Source: Actinomycetes bacterium
GTDB taxonomy: Bacteria > Actinomycetota > Acidimicrobiia > Acidimicrobiales > Acidimicrobiaceae
NCBI GenBank assembly: GCA_021823385.1
Contig: JAKAOC010000185.1
Location: 1-5,691 of the forward strand
DNA: 5,691 nucleotides
Direction: 5' to 3'
Below are positions 1-5,691 of the stretch, in pieces (the stretch's first letter is position 1; every line of letters begins with the position of its first letter). Made by a program: the position numbers and the translations under genes. The notes under the pieces were generated by a model that saw only the letters and a list, made by a program, of their open reading frames with translations, was not told the origin of the DNA and ran no database searches.

Positions 1-1194
1 GACCGCCTCCTCGACAGTCGCCGCCTCCAGGACGGAGCAACCCGCCTCCAGTGCCGCTGCACCAAGCGCGCTGGTGGACATAGACCGCTGGTCGCCGACA
101 GTAGTGACGAAGACGCCCGCCAGCCGAGGCTTTAGCGACCCGATCACAGCTCGCGCATCTTTGCCCGCCAACATGGCCACCACTCCGTACACCGGCTCGA
201 TCCCGGCGAACTCCTCCGCCATCGTGCGCGCCAGCGCCTCCGCCGCCTCCGGATTATGTGCGCCGTCCGCAAGCACCAGCGGATTGCGATAAATGACCTC
301 GGCCCTAACGGGCACCGACACGCCCGCAAGGGCCACTCCGACTGTGTCGTAATCGAGGCTGGACCCGGCCAGGGCCTCTACAGCGGTTATCGCCACCGCC
401 GCGTTGTCTACCTGATGCCGACCGTGAAGAGCGACGAACAGCTCCTCGTAGATGGTTCTGGGGGTGCGCAGGTCGAATCGCCATCCACCCACACCGAGCG
501 CCTGGTCCGAGGCCGTGAACTCATGTCCGAGCCTTAGCACCCCACGGCTTGGGCGATCACGAAAGTAGTTCATCAGCTCGTCGGGGATTGCGCCGAGCAC
601 CACAACCGAATCGGGTTTGATGATGCCGGCCTTGTTCTCGGCAACGCCCTCCAGGCCGGGGCCAAGCAGTTCCAGATGGTCATGGCCAACCAGCGTCACC
701 ACCGCGACATCGCCGTCGACCACGTTGGTGGAATCCCAAGTCCCGCCGATACCCACCTCTATAACCGCAGCTTCTACCCCTTCGGCGTAGAAGAGGGATA
801 GCGCGGTAGCGGTTAACACCTCGAACCAGCTGAGCGAAAGACCCAGCTTTTCCTCAAGGCCAGCGACCACAAGCAGCTCTGAAGCAAGCAGGCGGTCAGA
901 CACGGGCGCGCCACCTATGAGTATCCGCTCATTCACGCGGTCCAAGTGCGGCGAAAGGAAGGTTCCCACCTTCTGGCCCATCCGCACGAGCAGCTCGGTG
1001 CATATCCGCGAAACCGACCCCTTGCCGTTGGTGCCGGTCACGTGAATCGTCCGAAACTCCGAGGGTGAAATGCCAAGCGCCTCGATGAGCGACGCAACGG
1101 GCTCAAGGCTGGGTTCCTTGGCAAAAGCGCCTTTTGCCTCAAAATTGTCGTGCCCATCGAGCCAAGCGAGAGCTTCCTGGATCGTCCAGCTCAT
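1..1194 (-). CDS. folC: Bifunctional folylpolyglutamate synthase/dihydrofolate synthase, C-terminus cut by window edge
   Basis: FolC is a cytoplasmic Mur-ligase-fold enzyme that adds glutamate to (dihydro)folates using ATP, making and retaining the cell's folate cofactors. I translated the minus strand from ATG at 1194. The frame stays open to base 1, giving 398 residues without a stop; the family is usually about 420-450, so only a short C-terminal piece is missing. Visible motifs are the P-loop GTNGKGSV (residues 54-61), SPHL (81-84), FEVLTATAL (about 124-132), the EVGIGG segment (146-151) ending in STN, HDHLELLG (171-178), ENKAGI with the likely carbamylated Lys188, and DGAHNP (310-315) of the C-terminal domain. 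AGGAAG sits just before the ATG. It follows the clpX stop by 28 bp on the same strand, so it is probably the last visible gene of the tig-clpP-clpX operon. Two oddities: Thr152 where GGR is common, and VPVR where PGR is common near residue 297. Whether it has both activities or only one cannot be told from sequence. Confidence 0.93.
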   Translation of the reverse strand, partial: MSWTIQEALAWLDGHDNFEAKGAFAKEPSLEPVASLIEALGISPSEFRTIHVTGTNGKGSVSRICTELLVRMGQKVGTFLSPHLDRVNERILIGGAPVSDRLLASELLVVAGLEEKLGLSLSWFEVLTATALSLFYAEGVEAAVIEVGIGGTWDSTNVVDGDVAVVTLVGHDHLELLGPGLEGVAENKAGIIKPDSVVVLGAIPDELMNYFRDRPSRGVLRLGHEFTASDQALGVGGWRFDLRTPRTIYEELFVALHGRHQVDNAAVAITAVEALAGSSLDYDTVGVALAGVSVPVRAEVIYRNPLVLADGAHNPEAAEALARTMAEEFAGIEPVYGVVAMLAGKDARAVIGSLKPRLAGVFVTTVGDQRSMSTSALGAAALEAGCSVLEAATVEEAV

Positions 1195-1222
1195 TGCTTC
1201 CTAGCTTCCGGAGGGTCTCGTG

Positions 1223-2494
1223 CTAGGAGGCGCGGCGCGTGCGCGGAGGGCGCTCGCTCCCGCCGGCGCGCGGAACCAGGGTCGGAGCGGCACGCTTGGC
1301 CACGACCTCCGCGTCAACGACACACCGCTGCACGTCGCTGCGCGAAGGCAGCTCGTACATCACGTCAAGCAAGACCTCTTCGAGGATCGCCCGGAGACCA
1401 CGCGCACCAGTCCCTCGAAGCAGAGCCAGATCGGCAATGGCCTCAAGTGCGTCGTCAGCGACCTCGAGCTCGACGCCGTCGAGCTCGAACGTCCGCTTGT
1501 ACTGCTTGACCAGCGCGTTCTTGGGCTCGACCAGAATTCGGATCAGGGAGTCACGCTTGAGATTGGAGACCGCCCCCATGACCGGCAGACGGCCCACGAA
1601 CTCCGGGATAAGGCCGAATTTGAGCAGGTCCTCAGGAAGCGCATAATGGAAGAGCTCGGACTCGTCGTAGTTGTCTCCCCGGAGGTCGGCCCTGAAGCCG
1701 ATACTCTTCTTGCCGATCCTCGCCTCGACGATCTTCTCCAGGCCCGAGAACGCACCACCGACGATGAAGAGGATATTGGTGGTGTCGATCTGGATGAACT
1801 CCTGGTGGGGATGCTTGCGCCCTCCTTGGGGCGGCACCGAGGCGACCGTCCCCTCCAGTATCTTCAGCAGCGCCTGCTGGACCCCTTCGCCCGAAACGTC
1901 ACGCGTTATTGAGGGGTTCTCGGCCTTTCGGGCTATTTTGTCGATTTCATCGATGTAAATGATCCCGGTCTGAGCCCGCTTGACATCGTAATCCGCGGCC
2001 TGGATCAGCTTCAGAAGGATGTTCTCGACGTCTTCGCCCACATATCCGGCCTCGGTCAGCGCAGTGGCGTCAGCTATCGCGAAAGGCACGTTGAGCATGC
2101 GGGCGAGGGTTTGGGCGAGCAACGTCTTGCCGCAGCCGGTAGGCCCGAGAAGCAGGATGTTCGACTTGGAGAGCTCAACCTCCTTGTCGAGGATGTTGCC
2201 CTGCTGCACCCGCTTGTAATGGTTGTAGACCGCGACGGAGAGCACCTTCTTGGCGCGCTCCTGGCCGATTACGTAGTTGTCCAGGAAGGCGGAAATCTCT
2301 TGGGGTGCGGGAAGCTTGTCGACTCGGAAATCGGATTTCGACCCGTCGTCCTCGGAGATGATGTCTACGCACAGGCGAATGCACTCGTCGCAAATGTAGA
2401 CACTAGGGCCAGCGATCAACTTGCGAACCTGCTTCTGCGACATACCGCAGAAACTGCACTTCACCAGATCCTGGCTCTCACCAAACTTGGCCAT
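1223..2494 (-). CDS. clpX: ATP-dependent Clp protease ATP-binding subunit ClpX
   Basis: ClpX is the hexameric AAA+ unfoldase that recognises tagged or adaptor-delivered proteins, unfolds them and threads them into ClpP. The 423-residue product has normal family length. It starts with a Cys4 zinc-binding domain (Cys13, Cys16, Cys35, Cys38) that binds substrates and adaptors. Next come Walker A GPTGCGKT (117-124), the GYVG pore-1 loop (150-153), Walker B with Asp182-Glu183, the RKH pore loop (226-228), the IGF tripeptide (265-267) that docks on ClpP, the arginine finger in EFVGR (Arg302) and sensor-2 GAR (363-365). The last 20 or so residues are Arg/Pro-rich, very GC-rich in DNA and probably disordered. 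A strong GGAGGT (2503-2508) lies 8 nt before ATG 2494, fixing the start. It is 78 bp downstream of clpP and 28 bp upstream of folC on the same strand. All expected catalytic and ClpP-contact motifs are intact, so it should be a working partner of the neighbouring ClpP. Confidence 0.98.
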   Translation of the reverse strand: MAKFGESQDLVKCSFCGMSQKQVRKLIAGPSVYICDECIRLCVDIISEDDGSKSDFRVDKLPAPQEISAFLDNYVIGQERAKKVLSVAVYNHYKRVQQGNILDKEVELSKSNILLLGPTGCGKTLLAQTLARMLNVPFAIADATALTEAGYVGEDVENILLKLIQAADYDVKRAQTGIIYIDEIDKIARKAENPSITRDVSGEGVQQALLKILEGTVASVPPQGGRKHPHQEFIQIDTTNILFIVGGAFSGLEKIVEARIGKKSIGFRADLRGDNYDESELFHYALPEDLLKFGLIPEFVGRLPVMGAVSNLKRDSLIRILVEPKNALVKQYKRTFELDGVELEVADDALEAIADLALLRGTGARGLRAILEEVLLDVMYELPSRSDVQRCVVDAEVVAKRAAPTLVPRAGGSERPPRTRRAS

Positions 2495-2528
2495 CCCCCG
2501 CTACCTCCAATTCGGTACCTTAGCCTTG

Positions 2529-2561
2529 CCGGAGGGCCAAGCGCACATCCGGCGGCCAAGC
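2529..2561. repeat. Short imperfect direct repeat in the clpP-clpX gap
   Basis: Two similar words, CCGGAGGGCCAAGC (2529-2542) and CCGGCGGCCAAGC (2549-2561), lie 6 bp apart in the 78-bp gap between clpP and clpX. They differ by one length change in the middle. The duplication is small and could be chance in GC-rich DNA. No promoter or terminator consensus accompanies it. Confidence 0.3.
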
Positions 2562-2572
2562 CCACACTCCGC

Positions 2573-3196
2573 CTAGCGGGCGATAGCCCCCGCCTCGACA
2601 GCTCCTCTCGAAGAAAGGACCTCGTCGATAACTCCGTATTCGCGCGCCTCGTTGGCATCGAGGATGAAGTCACGGTCGGTATCCGTCTGGATCTTTTCAA
2701 CGGATTGGCCGGTGTCGGCCGCGAGCATCTCGTTAAGCAGATCCCGCATGCGAAGGATCTCCTTGGCCTGCAGCTCGATGTCCGTCGCCTGGCCCCCTAC
2801 ACCGCCGTAAGGCTGGTGGAGCAGTACCCTCGCGTGCGGCAGTGCGAAGCGCTTGCCCTTCGCGCCGGCCGCTAGCAGCACGGCTGCCGCGGAGGCCGCC
2901 TGCCCGAAGCAGAAGGTGGAGACATCCGGCCTAATGAACTTGATGGTGTCGTATATCGCGAACAGGCCGGTGATGTCGCCTCCGGGCGAGTTGATATAGA
3001 GGTTGATGTCTCTCTCCTGGTCCTCGTACTCAAGGAACAGGAGCTGAGCACAGACCAGATTTGCCACCGCATCGTCTATTGGCGTGCCAAGGATGATGAT
3101 GCGCTCCCGCAGAAGTCGGGAGTACAGGTCATACGCCCTTTCACCCCGGGTGGAGGACTCCACCACGGTCGGCACCAAATAATTGAAAGCTTCCAC
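2573..3196 (-). CDS. clpP: ATP-dependent Clp protease proteolytic subunit ClpP (GTG start)
   Basis: ClpP is the serine protease that forms a two-ring, 14-subunit chamber and degrades proteins fed by ClpX or another Clp ATPase. I choose GTG at 3196 as start because AAAAAGGAG (SD core 3203-3208) lies 6 nt before it and the protein then begins [12 protein letters not shown], the usual family N-terminus. This gives 207 residues, the normal length. The frame is open up to GTG 3223 and ATG 3220, but those starts would place the ribosome binding site inside the gene. The catalytic triad is complete: Ser102 in GQAASAAAV, His127 in LLHQPYGG and Asp176 in TDRDF. The oligomerisation and substrate segments NSPGGDITG (69-77) and the C-terminal EYGVIDEVL (186-194) are also present. 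SAAA after the nucleophile instead of the common SMGA recalls actinobacterial ClpP proteins. It lies 59 bp after tig and 78 bp before clpX, all in one direction. Only one clpP is present here, whereas many actinobacteria have a clpP1-clpP2 pair. Confidence 0.97.
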   Translation of the reverse strand: MEAFNYLVPTVVESSTRGERAYDLYSRLLRERIIILGTPIDDAVANLVCAQLLFLEYEDQERDINLYINSPGGDITGLFAIYDTIKFIRPDVSTFCFGQAASAAAVLLAAGAKGKRFALPHARVLLHQPYGGVGGQATDIELQAKEILRMRDLLNEMLAADTGQSVEKIQTDTDRDFILDANEAREYGVIDEVLSSRGAVEAGAIAR

Positions 3197-3202
3197 GTGA
3201 GA

Positions 3203-3208
3203 CTCCTT
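3203..3208 (-). promoter_or_regulatory. Ribosome binding site that fixes the clpP start
   Basis: AAGGAG read on the minus strand, preceded by a run of A, ends 6 nt before GTG 3196. The upstream in-frame ATG 3220 and GTG 3223 have no comparable site, so this decides for the shorter ClpP. Confidence 0.8.
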
Positions 3209-3255
3209 TTTGCCGCACATCACTCTTGGCGGGGCCGACGACTTAGAGCAGGGCT

Positions 3256-4662
3256 CTATTCCGTCGCCTCTTCTCGATCATCCTCGGCGGCCTCGGCGGC
3301 CTCGGCGGACACCTCCGGCTCCACCTCAACCTGAGCTTCCTCGATCTTCGGAGCCTCGCCCGTAATGTCCGATCGAGTGAGGTCGTTACCCTTGTCGTCA
3401 ACGAGCTTCGCGTTATCGAAAACCCAATCGAGTGCCTTGCGCTTGGCGATCTCGGCTCTAAGCGCGAAGAGCTGGCCGCTCAGCCGAAGACGCTCGCGGG
3501 CATCATCGGTGTCCATGCCGCTGGCATTAGCGATTTGAGCCACCTGCTCGTCGACTTCAGCGTCGGTCGCAGCGAGTCCTTCCGCATTGGCCAGCGCGCG
3601 CAGGGCAAGATCCAAGCGGGTCTCGATTACAGCCTCGGACGCGAGCCGCGATGAGAGCTCATCCGCAGTCGTATTGGCGACCTCGAGGTACTTGGCAAAG
3701 CTGAGGCCGGTGTTTTCGATCCTGTGGCCGAAGTCATGGGAGAGGTTCTCGTACTCGCGCTGAACCAAGGAGCCTGGCAGGTCCGTAATGCCGGCGGCCT
3801 CGGAAAGCGTGTTGGCCATGACCTGCCGCCAGGAGTTCCTCAGAAGCGAGCGCCGGAAGTTGCCCAGGCTCGTGCGCACGTCCTCTCGTAGCTCGTCAAT
3901 GGATTCGAACTCCGAGACGTCCTTGGCAAAATCGTCGTCGAGTTCCGGCTTGACGAGAGACTGGTGGGCCTTGACCGTTCCGGTCACCTTCCGGGGCTCT
4001 TCACCCTCAACCGAGGCGGGAGCTTCAAACTCGAACGTATCTCCAACCGACTTGCCGCTAAGGGCGGCCGCCAGGCCCTCTACCGGTTCGGCTGCACCGA
4101 TCCGGAGCACGTAGTCGGTCACCGTACTGGGATCTGAGCCCTCCGCCGTGACTTCGAAATCGATGGTCGCCACGGAGGTCTCGCCAATTGCGTCTTCCGA
4201 GTCCTCGTAGTTTCCGAATGCCTCACGCAGCCTTTCGATCTGCTCGGCGACTTCGTCGTCGGAGACGTTAGGCGCCGGGAACTCGATGCGCAGGTCGCCA
4301 TAACCCTCAAAGACGTACTCCGGCCTGACCTCCACAACCACGTCGATCTTGAGGGGGCCTTCCTCTTCACCTTCGGTGACGGTTACGGCCGGGCGTGAGA
4401 TCGCCTCCACCTCATTGTCGATAATCGCCTGCTCGGCCCACCGGCCGGCGTTGTCGTTTATCGCCTCCGCCCTGGCGAATCCGCGGCCCAGTTTGGCCTC
4501 CAGAACCCGCCGGGGAGCCTTGCCGGGCCGGAATCCGGGAAGCCGAACCTGCCGTGCCACCTTTTGAAACGCCTGCTCAATGTCCGGCGCCAGCTCCTCT
4601 TCGGGAATCTCCACGAGAAGCTTGACCTGGTTGTTTTCGAGTTGCTCGGTGTGGGAATTCAT
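3256..4662 (-). CDS. tig: Trigger factor, ribosome-associated chaperone
   Basis: Trigger factor binds the ribosome exit tunnel near L23 and shields nascent chains. The family has an N-terminal ribosome-binding domain, a FKBP-type prolyl isomerase insert and a helical chaperone domain. The 468-residue product shows the first clearly: [15 protein letters not shown] at the start and the ribosome-docking loop GFRPGKAP at 43-50. The PPIase-like region is about 159-235, followed by the family hallmark [15 protein letters not shown] (237-251) and a mostly helical chaperone domain to about 430. The tail is strongly acidic and Ala/Glu-rich (about 435-468), coded partly by repeated GGCCTCGGC units at about 3285-3309. 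The FKBP region is shortened and lacks several usual aromatic pocket residues, so isomerase activity may be weak. ATG 4662 fits the family N-terminus, yet no Shine-Dalgarno precedes it, unlike every other gene in the window. The mRNA may be leaderless or translated without SD. It is first in the tig-clpP-clpX-folC cluster and divergent from the rhodanese gene. Confidence 0.97.
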   Translation of the reverse strand: MNSHTEQLENNQVKLLVEIPEEELAPDIEQAFQKVARQVRLPGFRPGKAPRRVLEAKLGRGFARAEAINDNAGRWAEQAIIDNEVEAISRPAVTVTEGEEEGPLKIDVVVEVRPEYVFEGYGDLRIEFPAPNVSDDEVAEQIERLREAFGNYEDSEDAIGETSVATIDFEVTAEGSDPSTVTDYVLRIGAAEPVEGLAAALSGKSVGDTFEFEAPASVEGEEPRKVTGTVKAHQSLVKPELDDDFAKDVSEFESIDELREDVRTSLGNFRRSLLRNSWRQVMANTLSEAAGITDLPGSLVQREYENLSHDFGHRIENTGLSFAKYLEVANTTADELSSRLASEAVIETRLDLALRALANAEGLAATDAEVDEQVAQIANASGMDTDDARERLRLSGQLFALRAEIAKRKALDWVFDNAKLVDDKGNDLTRSDITGEAPKIEEAQVEVEPEVSAEAAEAAEDDREEATE

Positions 4663-4759
4663 ATGGATACCAAGCTAGTTGCCCAATGGGAGGTTGCTTC
4701 AATTGGCCAGGGCATGTCGCGGCCCATTGCCAAGGGCGTTTCCGACATCTCACGGCCTC

Positions 4760-4789
4760 ATTATGAGAGGGCGCTTAAATGTACGTACA
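4760..4789 (-). promoter_or_regulatory. Weak candidate promoter for tig
   Basis: On the minus strand CATAAT (4760-4765) matches the -10 consensus at five of six positions. A poor -35 (TGTACG, 4784-4789) lies 18 bp upstream, inside the 14-bp palindrome. This would give a leader of roughly 90 nt. A second option is TTGAAG (4697-4702) with a poor -10 near 4673-4678, which would produce an almost leaderless mRNA and fit the missing SD. The sequence alone does not decide between them. Confidence 0.3.
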
Positions 4790-4791
4790 TT
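4778..4791. promoter_or_regulatory. Perfect 14-bp palindrome between tig and the rhodanese gene
   Basis: AATGTAC-GTACATT is a perfect inverted repeat without spacer. CTTA on the left and AAG on the right extend the symmetry imperfectly. It lies just upstream of the candidate -35 of the rhodanese promoter and over the weak candidate -35 of tig. That position and symmetry suit an operator for a dimeric regulator. I do not recognise the family. It is distinct in sequence from the CstR-type boxes nearby. Confidence 0.45.
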
Positions 4792-4793
4792 AA

Positions 4794-4823
4794 GTGACGA
4801 ATTGATACCCTCCCCGGTATTAT
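4794..4823 (+). promoter_or_regulatory. Candidate promoter of the rhodanese gene
   Basis: GTGACG (4794-4799) and TATTAT (4818-4823) are separated by 18 bp and resemble sigma70-type -35 and -10 boxes, with four and five of six matches. Initiation would fall near 4830, leaving a leader of about 20 nt with the ribosome binding site. The inverted repeat at 4804-4821 fills the spacer and overlaps the -10, a classic position for repression by blocking RNA polymerase. Confidence 0.45.
4804..4821. promoter_or_regulatory. Predicted CsoR/CstR-type operator of the rhodanese gene
   Basis: GATACCC-TCCC-CGGTATT is an inverted repeat of ATACCC/GGGTAT arms with 4-bp spacing and one mismatch. It has the same arm sequence and spacing as the perfect box before the CsoR-family gene at 5621-5638. 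CsoR-family repressors are known to bind GC-tract inverted repeats with TACC...GGTA ends. The box lies within the candidate promoter, so the neighbouring repressor probably controls this gene. Binding is inferred, not shown. Confidence 0.6.
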
Positions 4824-4840
4824 GGATCAAAAGCCGACTC

Positions 4841-4848
4841 AAGGAGAG
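4841..4848 (+). promoter_or_regulatory. Ribosome binding site that fixes the rhodanese TTG start
   Basis: AAGGAGAG lies a few bases before TTG 4853, with six bases between GGAG and the start codon. Upstream in-frame ATGs at 4679 and 4763 have no SD and would translate through the operator and promoter. Confidence 0.75.
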
Positions 4849-4852
4849 ACTG

Positions 4853-5200
4853 TTGTTCTTCAGAACCAAGCTTCCCTCAGTATCCGCCCGTGACGCTCAC
4901 ACGATGATCTCGGACGGCGCTCAGCTCATAGACGTACGCGAGAAGATGGAGTGGGACTACGGGCACGCCCCCGCGGCGAAGCACATCCCCCTCAACACCA
5001 TACCGGCCAACCTCAACAAGATCGAAAAGACCAAGCCGGTGATCGTAGTGTGTCGTGGAGGCTCCCGGTCAGCCAGTGCGGCCGCCTTCTTGTCGGAGCA
5101 GGGGTACAACGTCATGAACCTCGAGGGAGGCATGGTTTCCTGGGCCCGCCACGGCCTCGAGCTCGTCGCCGGAGGGGGGCGGCAGGGCACCGTAGCCTGA
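4853..5200 (+). CDS. Single-domain rhodanese-like sulfurtransferase (TTG start)
   Basis: This is a 115-residue protein made of one rhodanese domain. Such enzymes carry sulfane sulfur on an active-site cysteine as a persulfide and pass it to acceptors such as thiols or cyanide. The domain shows LIDVREKMEWDYGHAPAAKHIP (split here as residues 25-46), with the usual DVRE and GH.P positions. The active-site loop C67-RGGS-R72 follows beta-strand VIVV, and NLEGGMVSW (89-97) is the usual C-terminal motif. There is no signal peptide or membrane segment, so it should be cytoplasmic. I choose TTG 4853 for its strong SD; longer versions run through a promoter and operator. It is divergent from tig and convergent with the CsoR-family gene, which shares its operator motif. 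With a CstR-like repressor next door, the likely role is handling of reactive sulfur species, though the physiological acceptor is unknown. No quinone oxidoreductase or persulfide dioxygenase gene is visible in the window. Confidence 0.9.
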   Translation: MFFRTKLPSVSARDAHTMISDGAQLIDVREKMEWDYGHAPAAKHIPLNTIPANLNKIEKTKPVIVVCRGGSRSASAAAFLSEQGYNVMNLEGGMVSWARHGLELVAGGGRQGTVA

Positions 5201-5223
5201 TTACTCCCTGAGAAGACGAACGG

Positions 5224-5256
5224 AACCGCCGCGGCCTAAAGCTGCGGCGGTTTCTC
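5224..5256 (+). terminator. Rho-independent terminator between convergent genes
   Basis: AACCGCCGCGGC (5224-5235) pairs with GCTGCGGCGGTT (5241-5252) through 12 pairs, one of them G-U, around a 5-nt loop CTAAA. TTTCTC follows on the plus strand. It lies 23 bp after the rhodanese stop and should end that transcript. Read on the minus strand the hairpin is followed by a looser T-rich stretch (TTCGTCTTCT), so it may also stop the facing CsoR-family transcript. Confidence 0.8.
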
Positions 5257-5298
5257 ATTGATCAGTATGAACCAGGGCCGGCTCGACGAAGCTGGGGA

Positions 5299-5604
5299 TC
5301 ATTTGAGCTTGAGGAAGAGGCTCTGAAGCCTCTCGAACTCCTCGAGGGACTGGACGTCTTCTCTCTTGGCGCAGGCGAAGAGCTGTGCAGCGACCATGCG
5401 GAACCCAACCCGCTCCAAGGCTTTGAGTGTGGCTTGGAACTGCGTCACGACATCGTCGCACTCGCGGCGCTCCTCGATCATTCTCGCCAGGCCACGCACC
5501 TGCCCCTCAACCCGGGCAAGCCGGCGCAACAGGTCCTTGGCCTCGTCGTCGGTGAGCTGAATGCCGACCGGCTGCGACGCAGCGAACTCGGTGCTATTGC
5601 TCAT
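5299..5604 (-). CDS. CsoR-family (DUF156) transcriptional repressor, CstR-like persulfide-sensor type
   Basis: The 101-residue helical protein belongs to the CsoR/RcnR/FrmR/CstR repressor family, which binds DNA as dimers or tetramers and lets go on binding metal, formaldehyde or sulfane sulfur. The family core is plain: LLRRLARVEGQVRGLARMIE (25-44), then ECDDVVTQ and the second long helix to Cys78. Cys49 and Cys78 are 29 residues apart, matching Cys36/Cys65 of mycobacterial CsoR and Cys31/Cys60 of staphylococcal CstR. The Cu(I)-ligand histidine, expected 25 residues after the first Cys, is Gln74. This breaks the Cys-His-Cys copper site and fits the two-cysteine CstR type, in which persulfides cross-link the cysteines and relieve repression. 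ATG 5604 has GGAGG (5613-5617) 8 nt upstream; an in-frame ATG at 5673 would run through the operator and is rejected. The gene faces the rhodanese gene. A perfect inverted repeat just upstream suggests autoregulation. Family assignment is firm; the sulfur-sensing role is inferred. Confidence 0.92.
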   Translation of the reverse strand: MSNSTEFAASQPVGIQLTDDEAKDLLRRLARVEGQVRGLARMIEERRECDDVVTQFQATLKALERVGFRMVAAQLFACAKREDVQSLEEFERLQSLFLKLK

Positions 5605-5620
5605 GGCTGGTTCCTCCGTC

Positions 5621-5638
5621 AATACCCCTAAGGGTATT
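5621..5638. promoter_or_regulatory. Predicted operator of the CsoR/CstR-like gene (autoregulation)
   Basis: AATACCC-CTAA-GGGTATT is a perfect inverted repeat with 7-bp arms and a 4-bp centre, 16 bp upstream of the ATG at 5604. It overlaps the probable -10 box and start point of that gene. A near-copy lies before the rhodanese gene at 4804-4821. The form agrees with known CsoR-family sites. It might also serve a plus-strand gene beyond 5691, which cannot be seen. Confidence 0.7.
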
Positions 5639-5641
5639 CTA
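5636..5641 (-). promoter_or_regulatory. Probable -10 box of the CsoR/CstR-like gene
   Basis: TAGAAT on the minus strand matches TATAAT at five of six positions and would start transcription near 5629, just ahead of the GGAGG ribosome binding site. Only a poor -35 (TCCGTG, 5659-5664) is seen 17 bp upstream. Overlap with the operator supports repression of its own promoter. Confidence 0.4.
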
Positions 5642-5691
5642 GCCGCCCAAATACGCGGCACGGATGGAGTCATCGCCTAGTAGGTCCGCGG

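Noticed and set aside
1220..1912. Long plus-strand open frame of 230 codons
   Set aside because: It lies antisense to clpX, whose minus-strand product has every ClpX motif. In GC-rich genes such opposite frames stay open by chance, and its product resembles no family I know.
2111..2875. Plus-strand open frame of 254 codons across clpX and clpP
   Set aside because: It is antisense to two certain genes and their gap; low-complexity translation, no SD.
3285..3309. GGCCTCGGC tandem repeat as a mobile or phase-variable element
   Set aside because: It is a short codon-level repeat coding the Ala/Glu tail of trigger factor, in frame and without other signs of mobility.
4684..4729. 7-bp inverted repeat CAATGGG/CCCATTG as a possible leader hairpin or riboswitch of tig
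   Set aside because: The arms are short, the loop is 32 nt, the stem cannot be extended and no known riboswitch pattern is recognisable.
4663..4852. Possible tRNA or small RNA gene upstream of tig
   Set aside because: No cloverleaf, no T-loop GGTTCGA-like motif and no terminator inside; promoter and operator elements explain the stretch better.
5605..5673. Upstream in-frame start (ATG 5673) adding 23 residues to the CsoR-family protein
   Set aside because: The extension would cover the operator, the -10 and the ribosome binding site. ATG 5604 has GGAGG at good spacing and gives a normal family length.
5676..5691. Palindromic CCGCGG at the window end as part of another terminator or operator
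   Set aside because: A 6-bp GC palindrome is common by chance and the sequence ends there.

Overview
The window is a stretch of bacterial chromosome with moderately high GC. It probably comes from an actinobacterium (Actinomycetota). I infer this from the protein style: ClpX begins with a typical actinobacterial Cys4 zinc finger and its [11 protein letters not shown] segment, the ClpP active-site serine lies in an [12 protein letters not shown] context, and the trigger factor is of the actinobacterial type. A single clpP between tig and clpX, with folC directly after clpX, would suit a lineage outside the mycobacteria/streptomycetes (Acidimicrobiia-like), but the exact class is a guess.

Region 1 (about 1-4662, minus strand) is a protein-quality-control cluster read right to left: tig (trigger factor), clpP (protease), clpX (AAA+ unfoldase), then folC (folate polyglutamylation), whose C-terminus runs off the window at base 1. 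Gaps are 28 to 78 bp with no convincing terminator, so it reads as one operon. Trigger factor meets nascent chains at the ribosome, and ClpXP degrades tagged or regulatory proteins. FolC is a housekeeping passenger.

Region 2 (about 4663-4852) is the divergent promoter region between tig and a plus-strand gene. It holds a perfect 14-bp palindrome, a candidate sigma70-type promoter for the plus-strand gene, and an ATACCC-N4-CGGTAT inverted repeat placed over that promoter.

Region 3 (about 4853-5691) is the most interesting part. A small single-domain rhodanese (plus strand, TTG start) faces a CsoR-family repressor (minus strand), with a hairpin terminator between them. The repressor has the two family cysteines 29 residues apart, but the Cu(I)-ligand histidine is Gln. 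That is the pattern of persulfide-sensing CstR rather than copper-sensing CsoR. Its own promoter carries a perfect AATACCC-CTAA-GGGTATT inverted repeat, and nearly the same element lies on the rhodanese promoter. The simplest reading is a compact, self-regulated sulfide/persulfide-response module: repressor plus sulfurtransferase target. No mobile element, CRISPR array, rRNA or tRNA was seen. No gene-free stretch exceeds 300 bp.
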